From a bacterium (lineage in GTDB: Bacteria; Verrucomicrobiota; Kiritimatiellia; RFP12; UBA1067), in NCBI GenBank assembly GCA_030537465.1, contig JAUNMP010000024.1, forward strand, positions 1 through 37,233: a stretch of DNA of 37,233 nucleotides. Reading direction: 5' to 3'. This document shows, piece by piece, positions 7,208 through 14,382 of the stretch. Each line of letters begins with the position of its first letter. Within the stretch, counting starts at the first letter, position 1. A program made the position numbers and the translations under genes. The notes below the pieces were generated by a model. That model ran no database searches. It was not told the origin of the DNA and saw only the letters and a list, made by a program, of their open reading frames with translations.

Positions 7208-8956
7208 ATGACATTAACGAGAGTCAATAAAACACAGCGAACCCATTTCGGCAGCTTCGCGGAAGCGCTCCTTCAGTGCAAGGTGCTGGATGCGGAGCAG
7301 TTGAAAACGGTCGTGGAGCAGGCGGCGGAGGCGAAGTTGCCGCTGGAGCGTTTTCTCCTTGGGAAGAACCTGGTCGATCCGGCGGCGTTCACGTTGGCGG
7401 CGGCGGCCTATTTCGACATGTCGCCGATTTCGCTGCCGGACAACTTCATCGTCAATCCGGATCTGCTGGGCGGAAAGTCCCTGGAGTTCTGGACGAAGGC
7501 CAAGGCCCTGCCGCTCGCAAAGTTGGCGGGACGAATGACGGTGGCGTTTGCGGATCCGTTCGATCTTCCGGCGCACGAAGAGGTTTCTCGCGCGGCTGGA
7601 GGACGCATCTGGGCCTGCGTGGCCCCCGAGAGGCAGATTCTGGACATCCTCAAGCGGTTGAAGACGCAGCAGGACGCGAACAATCCCGCGTTGGCGATGG
7701 AAGCCGTGATGAAGGTGGACGACGCCGAGATGGAGCTCATGACCGATGGGAAGGACGATGGCGCAATTGACGCTTCGCTCACCTCGGAGGAGGATGCTCC
7801 TGTCATCCGCATGGTGAATTCCATCATGGTCGAGGCCCTCAAGACGAAGGCCTCTGATATTCATTTTGAGGCGTTGGAGAAGAGTTCCCGCCTGCGGTAC
7901 CGCATCGACGGCGAGCTGGTGGAGCGTCCGGCCCCGCCGAAGTCCCTCCATAACGCGGTCGTGAGCCGTCTGAAGATCATGTCTGCTCTCGATATTGCGG
8001 AGCGGCGCAAGCCGCAGGATGGCCGTTTTAAGATCAAGGCCGTGGGCAAGGAGGTCGATGTCCGTGTCTCGATTCTTCCGACGGTTCATGGCGAGAAGGT
8101 CGTGATGCGTATCCTCGACAAGGCGAATCTGGCCCCAGGCCTCGCCTCGCTGGGGTTGGACGAATACGCGTACAAGGCGATGAAGTTCGCGATCGATCAG
8201 CCGCATGGCATCATTCTGGTGACGGGTCCGACAGGCTCCGGCAAGACGACGACACTCTATTCCTGTCTGCAGGATCTCAACACGCCGAACGTCAACATCG
8301 TGACGGCCGAGGACCCGGTGGAATACGAGCTCGCGGGCGTGAACCAGTGCCACGTGAACAATGCGCAGGGGCTCACCTTCGCGGGGATTCTGCGGTCCGT
8401 ACTGCGTCAAGACCCCGACATCGTGCTCGTGGGCGAAATCCGCGACGGCGAGACGGCGGACATCGCGGTGAAGGCCGCCTTGACGGGCCACTTGGTGCTC
8501 TCGACCCTGCACACGAACGACGCGTGCGGCGTTGTCGCCCGTCTGTTCGACATGGGCATCCAGCCGTTCATGCTGGCGAGCTCGCTCATTCTCGCGCAGG
8601 CGCAGCGACTCTTCAGGAAACTGTGTCCGTTCTGCAAGAAGCCCGTGGAGATCAACGCGGAGCTTCTGGAGGCGAACAAGGTCGATCCCGCGCCCTTCGA
8701 GGGTGTGCAGATTTTCGGGCCCGGAGGTTGTCCCAAATGTCGCAACACTGGCTACAAGGGCCGAGGCGCGTTTATGGAGGTGCTGCCGGTCACGCCGAAG
8801 CTCCGCGCAATCATCGAGAAGGGCGGCAACGCCGAAGTGCTCAAGGCACTCGCGCTCGAGGAGGGCATGGTCACGCTGAAGGAGGCAGGCATGCGCAAGG
8901 TCCGCGCGGGTATCACGTCGCTAGAGGCGGCGTTCGAGGTCACGGGCGGCGAGTAA
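7208..8956 (+). CDS. pilB: Type IV pilus extension ATPase PilB (paralog 1)
   Basis: 582 aa. This hexameric cytoplasmic ATPase powers pilus extension with the platform protein PilC. The N-terminal T2SSE-N domain (about 15-150) is followed by the ATPase core: Walker A GPTGSGKT (340-347), Asp box EDPVEY (368-373), Walker B VGEIRD (about 408-413), His box STLHTND, and the zinc-binding Cys pairs CPFC (473/476) and CPKC (508/511). The ATG at 7208 is chosen. An upstream in-frame TTG at 7175 lies inside the sigma-54 promoter. pilC follows after 48 nt, so this is the ATPase most tightly linked to the platform. All catalytic motifs are canonical, unlike those of two paralogs in this window. Confidence 0.93.
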   Translation: MTLTRVNKTQRTHFGSFAEALLQCKVLDAEQLKTVVEQAAEAKLPLERFLLGKNLVDPAAFTLAAAAYFDMSPISLPDNFIVNPDLLGGKSLEFWTKAKALPLAKLAGRMTVAFADPFDLPAHEEVSRAAGGRIWACVAPERQILDILKRLKTQQDANNPALAMEAVMKVDDAEMELMTDGKDDGAIDASLTSEEDAPVIRMVNSIMVEALKTKASDIHFEALEKSSRLRYRIDGELVERPAPPKSLHNAVVSRLKIMSALDIAERRKPQDGRFKIKAVGKEVDVRVSILPTVHGEKVVMRILDKANLAPGLASLGLDEYAYKAMKFAIDQPHGIILVTGPTGSGKTTTLYSCLQDLNTPNVNIVTAEDPVEYELAGVNQCHVNNAQGLTFAGILRSVLRQDPDIVLVGEIRDGETADIAVKAALTGHLVLSTLHTNDACGVVARLFDMGIQPFMLASSLILAQAQRLFRKLCPFCKKPVEINAELLEANKVDPAPFEGVQIFGPGGCPKCRNTGYKGRGAFMEVLPVTPKLRAIIEKGGNAEVLKALALEEGMVTLKEAGMRKVRAGITSLEAAFEVTGGE

Positions 8957-9004
8957 GGATTGAAGACCTTTCGGGGCAAGGATTACGGCACAGGAGGATA
9001 GAGG

Positions 9005-10084
9005 ATGGCGAATCTTTCAACACGCGTGATCAAGGTCAAGGGCGCGAAGAAGTTGGCGGCGACGGAGGTTATTCCGTTCACGCGCCAGTTGGCGTCCATG
9101 TTGGCGGCGGGTATGACGATTCTCTCTGCGATCCAGACGTTGGCCGAGCAGTGTTCGAACCCCGAGTTCAAGAAGGTGCTGGAACATCTCTGCGAAGTGA
9201 TTGAGGGCGGTGCGCCGCTTTCGTCAGGGTTGGCGGAATATCCCCAACTCTTCGACGACATGTACGTCAACATGGCCCTCGCAGGTGAACAGTCTGGTGA
9301 ATTCGCGGGAATCATGCGCCGTTTGGCGGCGATTCTCGGGTCTTCGGCGCGGCTCAAGAAAAAGGTGAAGAGCGCGATGACGTACCCGACGGTGATTGTC
9401 TCGATCGCGATTCTCATGGCGGCGGGCCTCATCCAGTTCGTGGTGCCGGTTTTTGCGGAGATGTTCAGCGGCTTTGGAAAGGAGCTACCATGGCTCACGC
9501 AGCAACTTGTCAACATCTCCGACTTCGTCAAGCATTGGTGGTTGGCTCTGGGAGGAGGTGCCGTGGCCGCCTGGTGGTTCTTCAAGCGGTGGAAGGCGAC
9601 GCGCCTGGGGCATTTGAAGTGGGATGAGTTCAAGCTCAAGATGCCGGTGTTCGGTCCGCTCAACCAGAAGGTGGCCATTGGACGTTTCTGCCGGTTGCTC
9701 GCCCAGATGATTTCGGCGGGTGTGCCGATTCTCAAATCACTTGAGGTCGTCGCGGGGTCCCTTGGCAACTACGTGCTCGAGAATTCCGTGGTTGACGCCC
9801 GGCAGGAGGTCGAGCAGGGCAATCAGCTGAGTCCTTCGCTGGAAGGCAAGCCGTATATGCCCGTGCTGATGATCCGCATGTTGGCCGCAGGTGAGAAGGC
9901 CGGTAAGGTGGAGGATATGTTGAATTCGGTGGCGGATGCCTATGACGAGGAGGTCGAGATGCTGCTCGCCACGCTTACGTCGTTGATGGAGCCATTCCTC
10001 ATGGTCTTCCTCGGCGTGGTCATTGGTACTATCGTGGCCGCCATGTTCCTGCCGATCTTCAATATGGGCTCCCTGGCCCAGTGA
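9005..10084 (+). CDS. pilC: Type IV pilus inner-membrane platform protein PilC
   Basis: 359 aa. A polytopic inner-membrane protein of the GspF/PilC family that couples the motor ATPases to pilin insertion. Two T2SSF domain repeats are visible. The first (about 25-150) contains LAAGMTILSAIQTL and AGEQSGEFAGIM and ends in a membrane helix. The second (about 230-350) contains MISAGVPILKSLEVV and AAGEKAGKVEDML and ends in a C-terminal membrane helix (MEPFLMVFLGVVIGTIVAAMF). A further membrane segment lies near 178-197. A strong AGGAGG site (8993-8998) precedes the ATG at 9005. It is cotranscribed with pilB1. The length is somewhat below the usual about 400 aa, through a shortened N-terminus. Confidence 0.93.
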   Translation: MANLSTRVIKVKGAKKLAATEVIPFTRQLASMLAAGMTILSAIQTLAEQCSNPEFKKVLEHLCEVIEGGAPLSSGLAEYPQLFDDMYVNMALAGEQSGEFAGIMRRLAAILGSSARLKKKVKSAMTYPTVIVSIAILMAAGLIQFVVPVFAEMFSGFGKELPWLTQQLVNISDFVKHWWLALGGGAVAAWWFFKRWKATRLGHLKWDEFKLKMPVFGPLNQKVAIGRFCRLLAQMISAGVPILKSLEVVAGSLGNYVLENSVVDARQEVEQGNQLSPSLEGKPYMPVLMIRMLAAGEKAGKVEDMLNSVADAYDEEVEMLLATLTSLMEPFLMVFLGVVIGTIVAAMFLPIFNMGSLAQ

Positions 10085-10178
10085 TGCCCTTCTTTATCGC
10101 GATTCCCTGAGGTTCAGTTCCGAGACAGTCGTCTGGACGTCTTCGCCCTGCCGTCCAGTCAGGGTGACCGCCCCCCTG

Positions 10179-10227
10179 CACATAGTTCTCATTGGTCATG
10201 CCAGGTGGGACCATTGAGAACTATGTG
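10179..10227. repeat. Palindromic hairpin repeat, copy 1
   Basis: A 19-nt left arm (10179-10197) pairs with the right arm (10209-10227) with a single mismatch (CATTGG against CAATGG). The loop is 11 nt. The stem sequence matches the copies at 10424, 31222, 37027 and 37128, while the loop is unique. Confidence 0.9.
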
Positions 10228-10423
10228 CGTAGCATGAGCCGCAGGGGGTGGTAGGTGATTTGACTTTCAAACTTTGTCTTTTGTTGATTTTTTACGTCGT
10301 TTCTTCGTTTTTATATTGTGTCGGTCTTTGATGGGCGTTCCGCTGTGGCCGGGACACTGAGAGTGAGGTCCTGAAGGTGGTGACGTCGAAGTGCATTCTC
10401 CAAAGAGAGGCCCTACGAGGAAT

Positions 10424-10469
10424 ACATAGTTCTCAATGGTCCATAAAACGTGACCATTGAGAACTATGT
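10424..10469. repeat. Palindromic hairpin repeat, copy 2
   Basis: A perfect 18-bp stem (10424-10441 with 10452-10469) and a 10-nt loop. It is the same stem family as copy 1, 196 nt away, and both lie in the pilC-pilR spacer. No T-tract follows, so it is not a classical terminator. Confidence 0.92.
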
Positions 10470-10535
10470 GGGAAACCAATCAGACGTTCGCGAACCAGGG
10501 AATGCCCGTCGTTCGGAGGTGTCCAGAATGCGTAT

Positions 10536-10554
10536 GCGGGGCGAGACGCCCCGC
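10536..10554. terminator. Short GC-rich hairpin upstream of pilR
   Basis: GCGGGGCG-AGA-CGCCCCGC, a perfect 8-bp stem with a 3-nt loop, located about 30 nt upstream of the pilR -35. No T-run follows. It could insulate pilR from upstream transcription or act as an operator. The type assignment is tentative. Confidence 0.45.
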
Positions 10555-10584
10555 CGAGGGAGCGTATGGGGCCTTGGGGCCTAA

Positions 10585-10613
10585 TTGCACACCCGCAAGG
10601 AATATAGTATACT
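10585..10613 (+). promoter_or_regulatory. Sigma-70-type promoter of pilR
   Basis: TTGCAC (10585-10590), a 17-nt spacer and TATACT (10608-10613). The predicted start is near 10620, about 3 nt before the ATG at 10623. The regulator therefore appears to be made from a housekeeping, near-leaderless promoter rather than a sigma-54 one. Confidence 0.7.
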
Positions 10614-10622
10614 ACAAGAACC

Positions 10623-12002
10623 ATGTCAAAGGTCTTGATAGTCGATGATGAACCGCGTATTCTGCTTCTACTGCAGAGTCTGCTCAAATCCAATGGATAC
10701 GAGGTGGAGACGGCGAATGAAGGTGCCGCCGCCATCGCCGCGGTGAATCGCGGTGGCATCGACATTACGGTTACCGACCTGCGGATGGCGCCCATGGACG
10801 GCATGCAGCTCTTCCACGAGCTGAAGAAGCTTCGACCTGCAATGCCCGTCATCCTTCTGACCGCCTATGCGAGCGTTGAAACGGCGATCGAGGCGATGAA
10901 GGAGGGCATGTTCGACTATTTGACGAAGCCGTTCAAGGTCGACGACATCCTCGCCTGTCTCAAGCGCGCCGAAGAGAAGGTTCAGAAACATGAGTCGATG
11001 GCGACGTCCATGAATGTGGATGCGCCGCTCAAGTATCGTTTCGAGAACCTGATCGGCAATTCGCCGTTGATGACCCAGGTCTGCGACATGATCCAGAAGG
11101 TCGCTCCCACGGCCGCCACGGTGCTGATCAATGGCGAAAGCGGCACGGGTAAGGAAGTGATCGCGAAGACCATCCACAAGAACTCGCCGCGCGCGGCGAA
11201 ACCGCTTGTGGCCGTCAACTGTGCCGCGCTTCCCGAGAATCTGCTTGAAAGCGAGATGTTTGGCCATGTGAAGGGTGCCTTCACAGGGGCCTACGCAGAC
11301 AAGCAGGGACTCTTCGAGGTCGCGAATGGTGGCACTTTGTTCCTGGATGAGATTTCCTCGATGCCGCTGCTTCTGCAGGGCAAGCTGCTGCGTGTCCTCC
11401 AGGAGCGCGAAATCCGCAGGGTCGGTGGTACCAAGGACATTCCCGTCGATGTGCGCGTGATTGCCGCCTCCAACGCGAATCTCGAACAGGCCGTGGTGAA
11501 GGGGACATTCCGAAGCGATCTGTACTACCGCTTCGCCGTCATCACGATCGATATTCCCCCGCTGCGGGAGCGCAAGGAGGATATTCTTTCCCTGGCGAAG
11601 CATTTTGTGCGTCTCGAGACGCCCGAGGGCGAGCCCACGCCAGGCATCACGCCCGAGGCGGCGCAGGTTCTGATGGGCTATAACTGGCCGGGAAACGTGC
11701 GTGAGCTCGAAAATGCGATGAAACACGCGCTCACATTCCTTTCCGAAGGCGATATCACGCCAGATCTTCTTCCCGCCAAGATTGTTCATCATGCCTCCGC
11801 GGCGGAATCGTCCAATGGGCATTCCGTGGACGATGTTTCGGGGAATTCTTCCCTCAAGAGCTTCCTCAAGCAGAAGGAGAAGGAGTACATCGAGCATATC
11901 CTCGTGGCATCTGGCGGCGACAAGACCAAGGCGGCCGATACGCTCAAGGTCAATCTCTCCACGCTCTACCGAAAACTTTCCGACGAGCCCGACAAAAAGT
12001 AA
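10623..12002 (+). CDS. pilR: Sigma-54-dependent response regulator PilR (NtrC family)
   Basis: 459 aa. Its receiver domain (1-120) has acidic pocket Asp8/Asp9, phospho-acceptor Asp52 (TVTDLRM) and Lys102 (TKPFK). The AAA+ sigma-54-interaction domain has Walker A GESGTGKE (171-178), the GAFTGA loop (218-223) that contacts sigma-54, Walker B TLFLDEI (Asp242) and a WPGNVRELEN segment (355-364). A Fis-type HTH (about 420-453; TKAADTLKVNLSTLYRKL) ends the protein. Intact GAFTGA and ATPase motifs mean it should drive the five sigma-54 promoters in this window. No pilS kinase is adjacent. The assignment to PilR rests on its location between pilC and pilA. An unlinked NtrC-like regulator is the alternative. 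Confidence 0.93.
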   Translation: MSKVLIVDDEPRILLLLQSLLKSNGYEVETANEGAAAIAAVNRGGIDITVTDLRMAPMDGMQLFHELKKLRPAMPVILLTAYASVETAIEAMKEGMFDYLTKPFKVDDILACLKRAEEKVQKHESMATSMNVDAPLKYRFENLIGNSPLMTQVCDMIQKVAPTAATVLINGESGTGKEVIAKTIHKNSPRAAKPLVAVNCAALPENLLESEMFGHVKGAFTGAYADKQGLFEVANGGTLFLDEISSMPLLLQGKLLRVLQEREIRRVGGTKDIPVDVRVIAASNANLEQAVVKGTFRSDLYYRFAVITIDIPPLRERKEDILSLAKHFVRLETPEGEPTPGITPEAAQVLMGYNWPGNVRELENAMKHALTFLSEGDITPDLLPAKIVHHASAAESSNGHSVDDVSGNSSLKSFLKQKEKEYIEHILVASGGDKTKAADTLKVNLSTLYRKLSDEPDKK

Positions 12003-12003
12003 T

Positions 12004-12050
12004 GGTTTTCTCTTTTTTGCAAAATCGCAATTTGCAGAAATGAGAAAATC
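12004..12050. terminator. Long AT-rich hairpin after pilR
   Basis: Two nested inverted arms, GGTTTTCTC (12004-12012) with GAGAAAATC (12042-12050) and TTTTGCAAAAT with AATTTGCAGAAA, give about 20 pairs with few mismatches around a 3-nt loop. It begins 2 nt after the pilR stop, so a terminator or 3'-end stabiliser is likely. It shares CAATTTGCAG with the hairpin at 15261. Confidence 0.6.
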
Positions 12051-12115
12051 GTGAGTGGCATGAGTAGGAGCGTGAAGGGCTTGCGCACTGGAGAATTGGC
12101 GCGGGGTTGATGATT

Positions 12116-12249
12116 CATCGTATGGGCAAGACTCGTATGGAGAGCCTACGAATTGCTTTGAAAATGGAAGATATCTCATTAAATGTGTTTTGATTGGGAA
12201 TCATGGGCGAAAGGCGGCAGCTCCACATCCGAGTCTTGCCCATGCAATG
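12116..12249. repeat. 27-nt imperfect inverted repeat upstream of pilA
   Basis: The left arm 12116-12142 and right arm 12221-12249 share a 14-nt perfect core (ATGGGCAAGACTCG at 12122-12135, its complement at 12230-12243) plus imperfect flanks, with about 78 nt between arms. Relative to the predicted pilA start (about 12329) the cores lie near -207 to -194 and -99 to -86, typical enhancer distances. They may be paired PilR sites or the ends of a small element. Confidence 0.65.
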
Positions 12250-12303
12250 CGACGGTGAAAAGCGTCTGATAGCATACCCCGAAGGTCTGCTCTCCCTCTC
12301 TTT

Positions 12304-12317
12304 GGCACACTCTCTGC
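12304..12317 (+). promoter_or_regulatory. Sigma-54 promoter of pilA
   Basis: TTTGGCACACTCTCTGCTA with GG at 12304-12305 and GC at 12316-12317, 10 nt apart. The predicted start is near 12329, giving a 5' leader of about 57 nt with an AAAGG site before the pilin ATG. Unlike the other sigma-54 units, pilA keeps a real leader. Confidence 0.85.
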
Positions 12318-12339
12318 TACTAGAGATTTCGCTAGCGAC

Positions 12340-12352
12340 CGGCACGGTGCCG
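12340..12352. promoter_or_regulatory. GC palindrome in the predicted pilA leader
   Basis: CGGCAC-G-GTGCCG, a perfect 6-bp inverted repeat with a 1-nt centre, lies between the predicted start site and the ribosome-binding site. It may be an operator or a small 5' stem. Its GGCAC does not form a second sigma-54 site, because the next GC is 13 nt away. Confidence 0.4.
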
Positions 12353-12385
12353 ATTGCGACAGACGAAAATGAAAGGTAATCAACC

Positions 12386-12757
12386 ATGAATAAGCGTAAT
12401 CAGGGTTTCACGCTCGTCGAAATCATGATCGTGGTCGCAATCATCGCCATTCTGGCCGCCGTTGCGATTCCGAACTTCATCAAGTACCGTCAGAATTCCC
12501 AGGCCGCTGCCTGCGTGAGCAATCTGAAGCAGATTGAGGCGGCTGCCGAACAGGCTAAGATGGCTGGTACGACGCCGAGCTCCGTTGCCGAACTCGTTGG
12601 TCCCACAAAGTACATCAAGAACACGCCGACGTGCCCTGCGGGCGGAACCTATGGCCTTGGCGACGATACGACGGGTCCAACCTGTTCGATTGACACGAAT
12701 GGGTCTGACGACAAGTCTGCGTGGCACAAGCTGATCAAGGAAACTTCAGGCTCGTAA
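12386..12757 (+). CDS. pilA: Major type IV pilin PilA
   Basis: 123 aa. Leader MNKRNQG is cleaved before FTLVEIMIVVAIIAILAAVA, the canonical type IVa prepilin motif with Phe+1, Glu+5 and the hydrophobic polymerisation helix, then PNFIKYRQ. The short C-terminal domain has three Cys (ACVSN, TCPAGGTYGL and TCSID), the TCPAGGTY ending being typical of small pilins/G proteins of PVC-type bacteria. The ATG at 12386 has AAAGG 9 nt upstream. It is transcribed alone from a sigma-54 promoter and closed by a strong terminator at 12801. Encoding directly after pilR and under its own strong promoter marks it as the main structural subunit. Confidence 0.93.
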   Translation: MNKRNQGFTLVEIMIVVAIIAILAAVAIPNFIKYRQNSQAAACVSNLKQIEAAAEQAKMAGTTPSSVAELVGPTKYIKNTPTCPAGGTYGLGDDTTGPTCSIDTNGSDDKSAWHKLIKETSGS

Positions 12758-12800
12758 GCTGTTTTGCGGTATTCAAACGCAGATTTGGCATGCGAAGGAC

Positions 12801-12826
12801 GGGCGGCAGGGATGCCGCCCGTTTTC
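12801..12826 (+). terminator. Rho-independent terminator after pilA
   Basis: GGGCGGCA-GGGA-TGCCGCCC (12801-12820), a perfect 8-bp stem with a tetraloop, followed by GTTTTC. It separates the pilin transcript from the ABC transporter operon. Confidence 0.85.
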
Positions 12827-12851
12827 ATTGGGCCATGGGATATGGTATAAT
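12822..12851 (+). promoter_or_regulatory. Promoter of the ABC transporter operon, leaderless
   Basis: TATAAT (12846-12851) with TTTTCA/TTTCAT about 17-18 nt upstream. The start is expected at about 12858-12859, coinciding with the ATG at 12859. Confidence 0.6.
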
Positions 12852-12858
12852 GGCGGCC

Positions 12859-13590
12859 ATGACAGAGAGGGTTCTGGAGATTGAAGACGTCTGTCGGTCC
12901 TTTGGCGGTGTTACGGCCGTTGATGGGTTGACGCTTTCGCTGACGTGTGGTGAGGTGACGGGGTTTCTCGGTACGAATGGCGCGGGAAAGACGACAACAA
13001 TCAAAATGTTGTTGGGGCTTCTCCGTCCAGACTCGGGGTCTGTGCGGGTCTTCGGGCAGGATCCAGTCGAGGCCTCGTCGCGCAATCGCATTGGCTATAT
13101 GCCGGAAATCGCCTACTACTATCCCTATCTCAACGCCCGTGAGCTGCTGGCGTTCTATGGTGGCGTCTGCGGGATGGATCGAAAGACGATTCGGGAGCGT
13201 ACGGATGAGCTACTGGAGGCCGTAGGGTTGGCCGATGCGGCGAAGCGTCCGCTGAAGACCTATTCGAAGGGGATGCTTCAGCGCGCGGGTATCGCCCAGG
13301 CTCTGCTGAATGATCCCGATTTGTTGATTCTTGATGAACCTTTTACGGGTTTGGATCCGCTGGCGCGCATCCAGTTCCGTGAGCTGCTCGGAAAGCTTCG
13401 GACCGCGGGGAAGACAATCTTCTTTTCCTCCCATGAGCTGGGCGAGACGGAGCTTCTCTGTGACACCGTGGCGATCATGAAGCAAGGCCGCTGCATCTAC
13501 CATGGACCCGTCTCCGGCATTGCCGGCGATGGTGGTGGAAATCTTGAACGACTCTTCTTGGGGGTGCTGGAAAAGGGGGGCGTGCAATGA
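12859..13590 (+). CDS. ABC transporter ATP-binding protein, PilH-like
   Basis: 244 aa, a CcmA/NatA-type ATPase. Walker A is GTNGAGKT (38-45), the signature is YSKGMLQR (in place of LSGGQ), Walker B is LLILDEPFTGLDP and the H-loop is FSSHELGE. It energises the adjacent permease, overlapping it by 4 nt. In Myxococcus, PilH and PilI form an ABC pair next to pilA that is required for T4P assembly. The same position here makes a PilH equivalent likely, but ATP-binding subunits of this family are too alike to prove it by eye. The ATG at 12859 is chosen over an upstream ATG at 12850 because a TATAAT overlaps the latter. Confidence 0.8.
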   Translation: MTERVLEIEDVCRSFGGVTAVDGLTLSLTCGEVTGFLGTNGAGKTTTIKMLLGLLRPDSGSVRVFGQDPVEASSRNRIGYMPEIAYYYPYLNARELLAFYGGVCGMDRKTIRERTDELLEAVGLADAAKRPLKTYSKGMLQRAGIAQALLNDPDLLILDEPFTGLDPLARIQFRELLGKLRTAGKTIFFSSHELGETELLCDTVAIMKQGRCIYHGPVSGIAGDGGGNLERLFLGVLEKGGVQ

Positions 13591-14378
13591 ACTGTGCGAA
13601 GCTTTTCCTGCGGCGGATGGGGGCGCTCGTGAAGTTGTCCCTTCTGGAGCTGTGGCGCCGGAACGATATGTTCGTGCTACTGGTGCTGGCGCTGGTGTTG
13701 CTCGTGCCGTTGTCGATGGCGCGTCCGTTTGGTGTTGAAGGCGCCACGCGCTACTTCGACGAGGCTGCGTTTCTGTTGATTTGGGCCTTTTCTCTCTTCA
13801 TTGGACTCGGGACGGGCGGACGTCTCTTCGCCTCCGAGTTCTCCAACCGTACGATCTATCCGTTGCTGGCGAAGCCGATTTCGCGCGGACAGGTTCTTCT
13901 GGGTAAATATCTGGGAGCCATGATCGCTTCCTGGTCTGCGCTGGCCTTCTTCTATCTCCTTTTTGCCGTCTCGTCGTGTCTTCGGGGCGGGGATGGATTC
14001 TCCCTCTGCCTGCTACAGGCCTTCGCACTGCATGCGGCCTGCATCGCCCTCGTGGTGGCTGCGGCCGTGATGGGATCGTTCCTTGCGACGCCGTCCGCCA
14101 GCGCAACACTCTTCGCGATTCTTTTTCCCGCGATGTTCTTCTTCGGGCGCCGATTGCCGGACTATGCCGGGAATGCCGTGGGTCCGACGGGGTGGCTGGT
14201 CTGGCTGTTCTACTGGCTCGCTCCGCATGCCGAGTTCTTCGATATGCGGCAACGGGTTGTCCATGGCTGGGGCTGTGTTGATGGCGTAGTATTCCTCGTG
14301 GTGCTTCTCTACGCGGTGATCTATGTGTCCCTGCTGCTGGTGGCGGCCCGTTTCGTGCTGAACCGCAGGAGGCTGTAG
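13587..14378 (+). CDS. ABC-2 type permease, PilI-like
   Basis: 263 aa with about six hydrophobic segments (for example FVLLVLALVLLVPLSM, FLLIWAFSLFIGLGTG, ACIALVVAAAVMGSFL, VVFLVVLLYAVIYVSLLLV). A cytoplasmic EFSNRTIYPLLAKPISR segment is typical of ABC-2/NosY-type permeases coupling to the NBD. The start overlaps the ATPase gene by 4 nt. By position it corresponds to Myxococcus PilI. The substrate is unknown. Confidence 0.82.
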   Translation: MNCAKLFLRRMGALVKLSLLELWRRNDMFVLLVLALVLLVPLSMARPFGVEGATRYFDEAAFLLIWAFSLFIGLGTGGRLFASEFSNRTIYPLLAKPISRGQVLLGKYLGAMIASWSALAFFYLLFAVSSCLRGGDGFSLCLLQAFALHAACIALVVAAAVMGSFLATPSASATLFAILFPAMFFFGRRLPDYAGNAVGPTGWLVWLFYWLAPHAEFFDMRQRVVHGWGCVDGVVFLVVLLYAVIYVSLLLVAARFVLNRRRL

Positions 14379-14382
14379 GGTG

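Larger units (their letters stand above)
10085..10622. other. 538-nt pilC-pilR intergenic region
   Basis: No credible gene. It holds a hairpin after pilC (CTGGACG/CGTCCAG, 10133-10139 and 10152-10158, a possible terminator), two copies of the ATAGTTCTCAATGGTC hairpin repeat flanking an AT-rich stretch, a short GC-rich hairpin (10536-10554) and the pilR promoter. Confidence 0.7.
12003..12385. other. 383-nt pilR-pilA intergenic region
   Basis: Contains no convincing gene. It holds a long AT-rich hairpin just after pilR (12004-12050), a widely spaced 27-nt inverted repeat (12116-12249), the pilA sigma-54 promoter (12304-12317), a GC palindrome in the predicted leader (12340-12352) and the pilA ribosome-binding site. 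Confidence 0.7.

Noticed and set aside
7214..8512. 432-aa minus-strand frame opposite pilB1
   Set aside because: His/Arg-rich antisense translation of a gene with all PilB motifs. The same applies to 21023-22543, 23636-25063 and 10668-12179.
10179..10469. Hairpin repeats as rho-independent terminators
   Set aside because: No T-tract follows any copy, and copies 4 and 5 lie upstream of a promoter rather than after a gene.
12340..12357. Second sigma-54 site before pilA (GGCACGGTGCCGATTGC)
   Set aside because: The GG to GC spacing is 13 nt rather than 10. The GGCAC belongs to a short palindrome.
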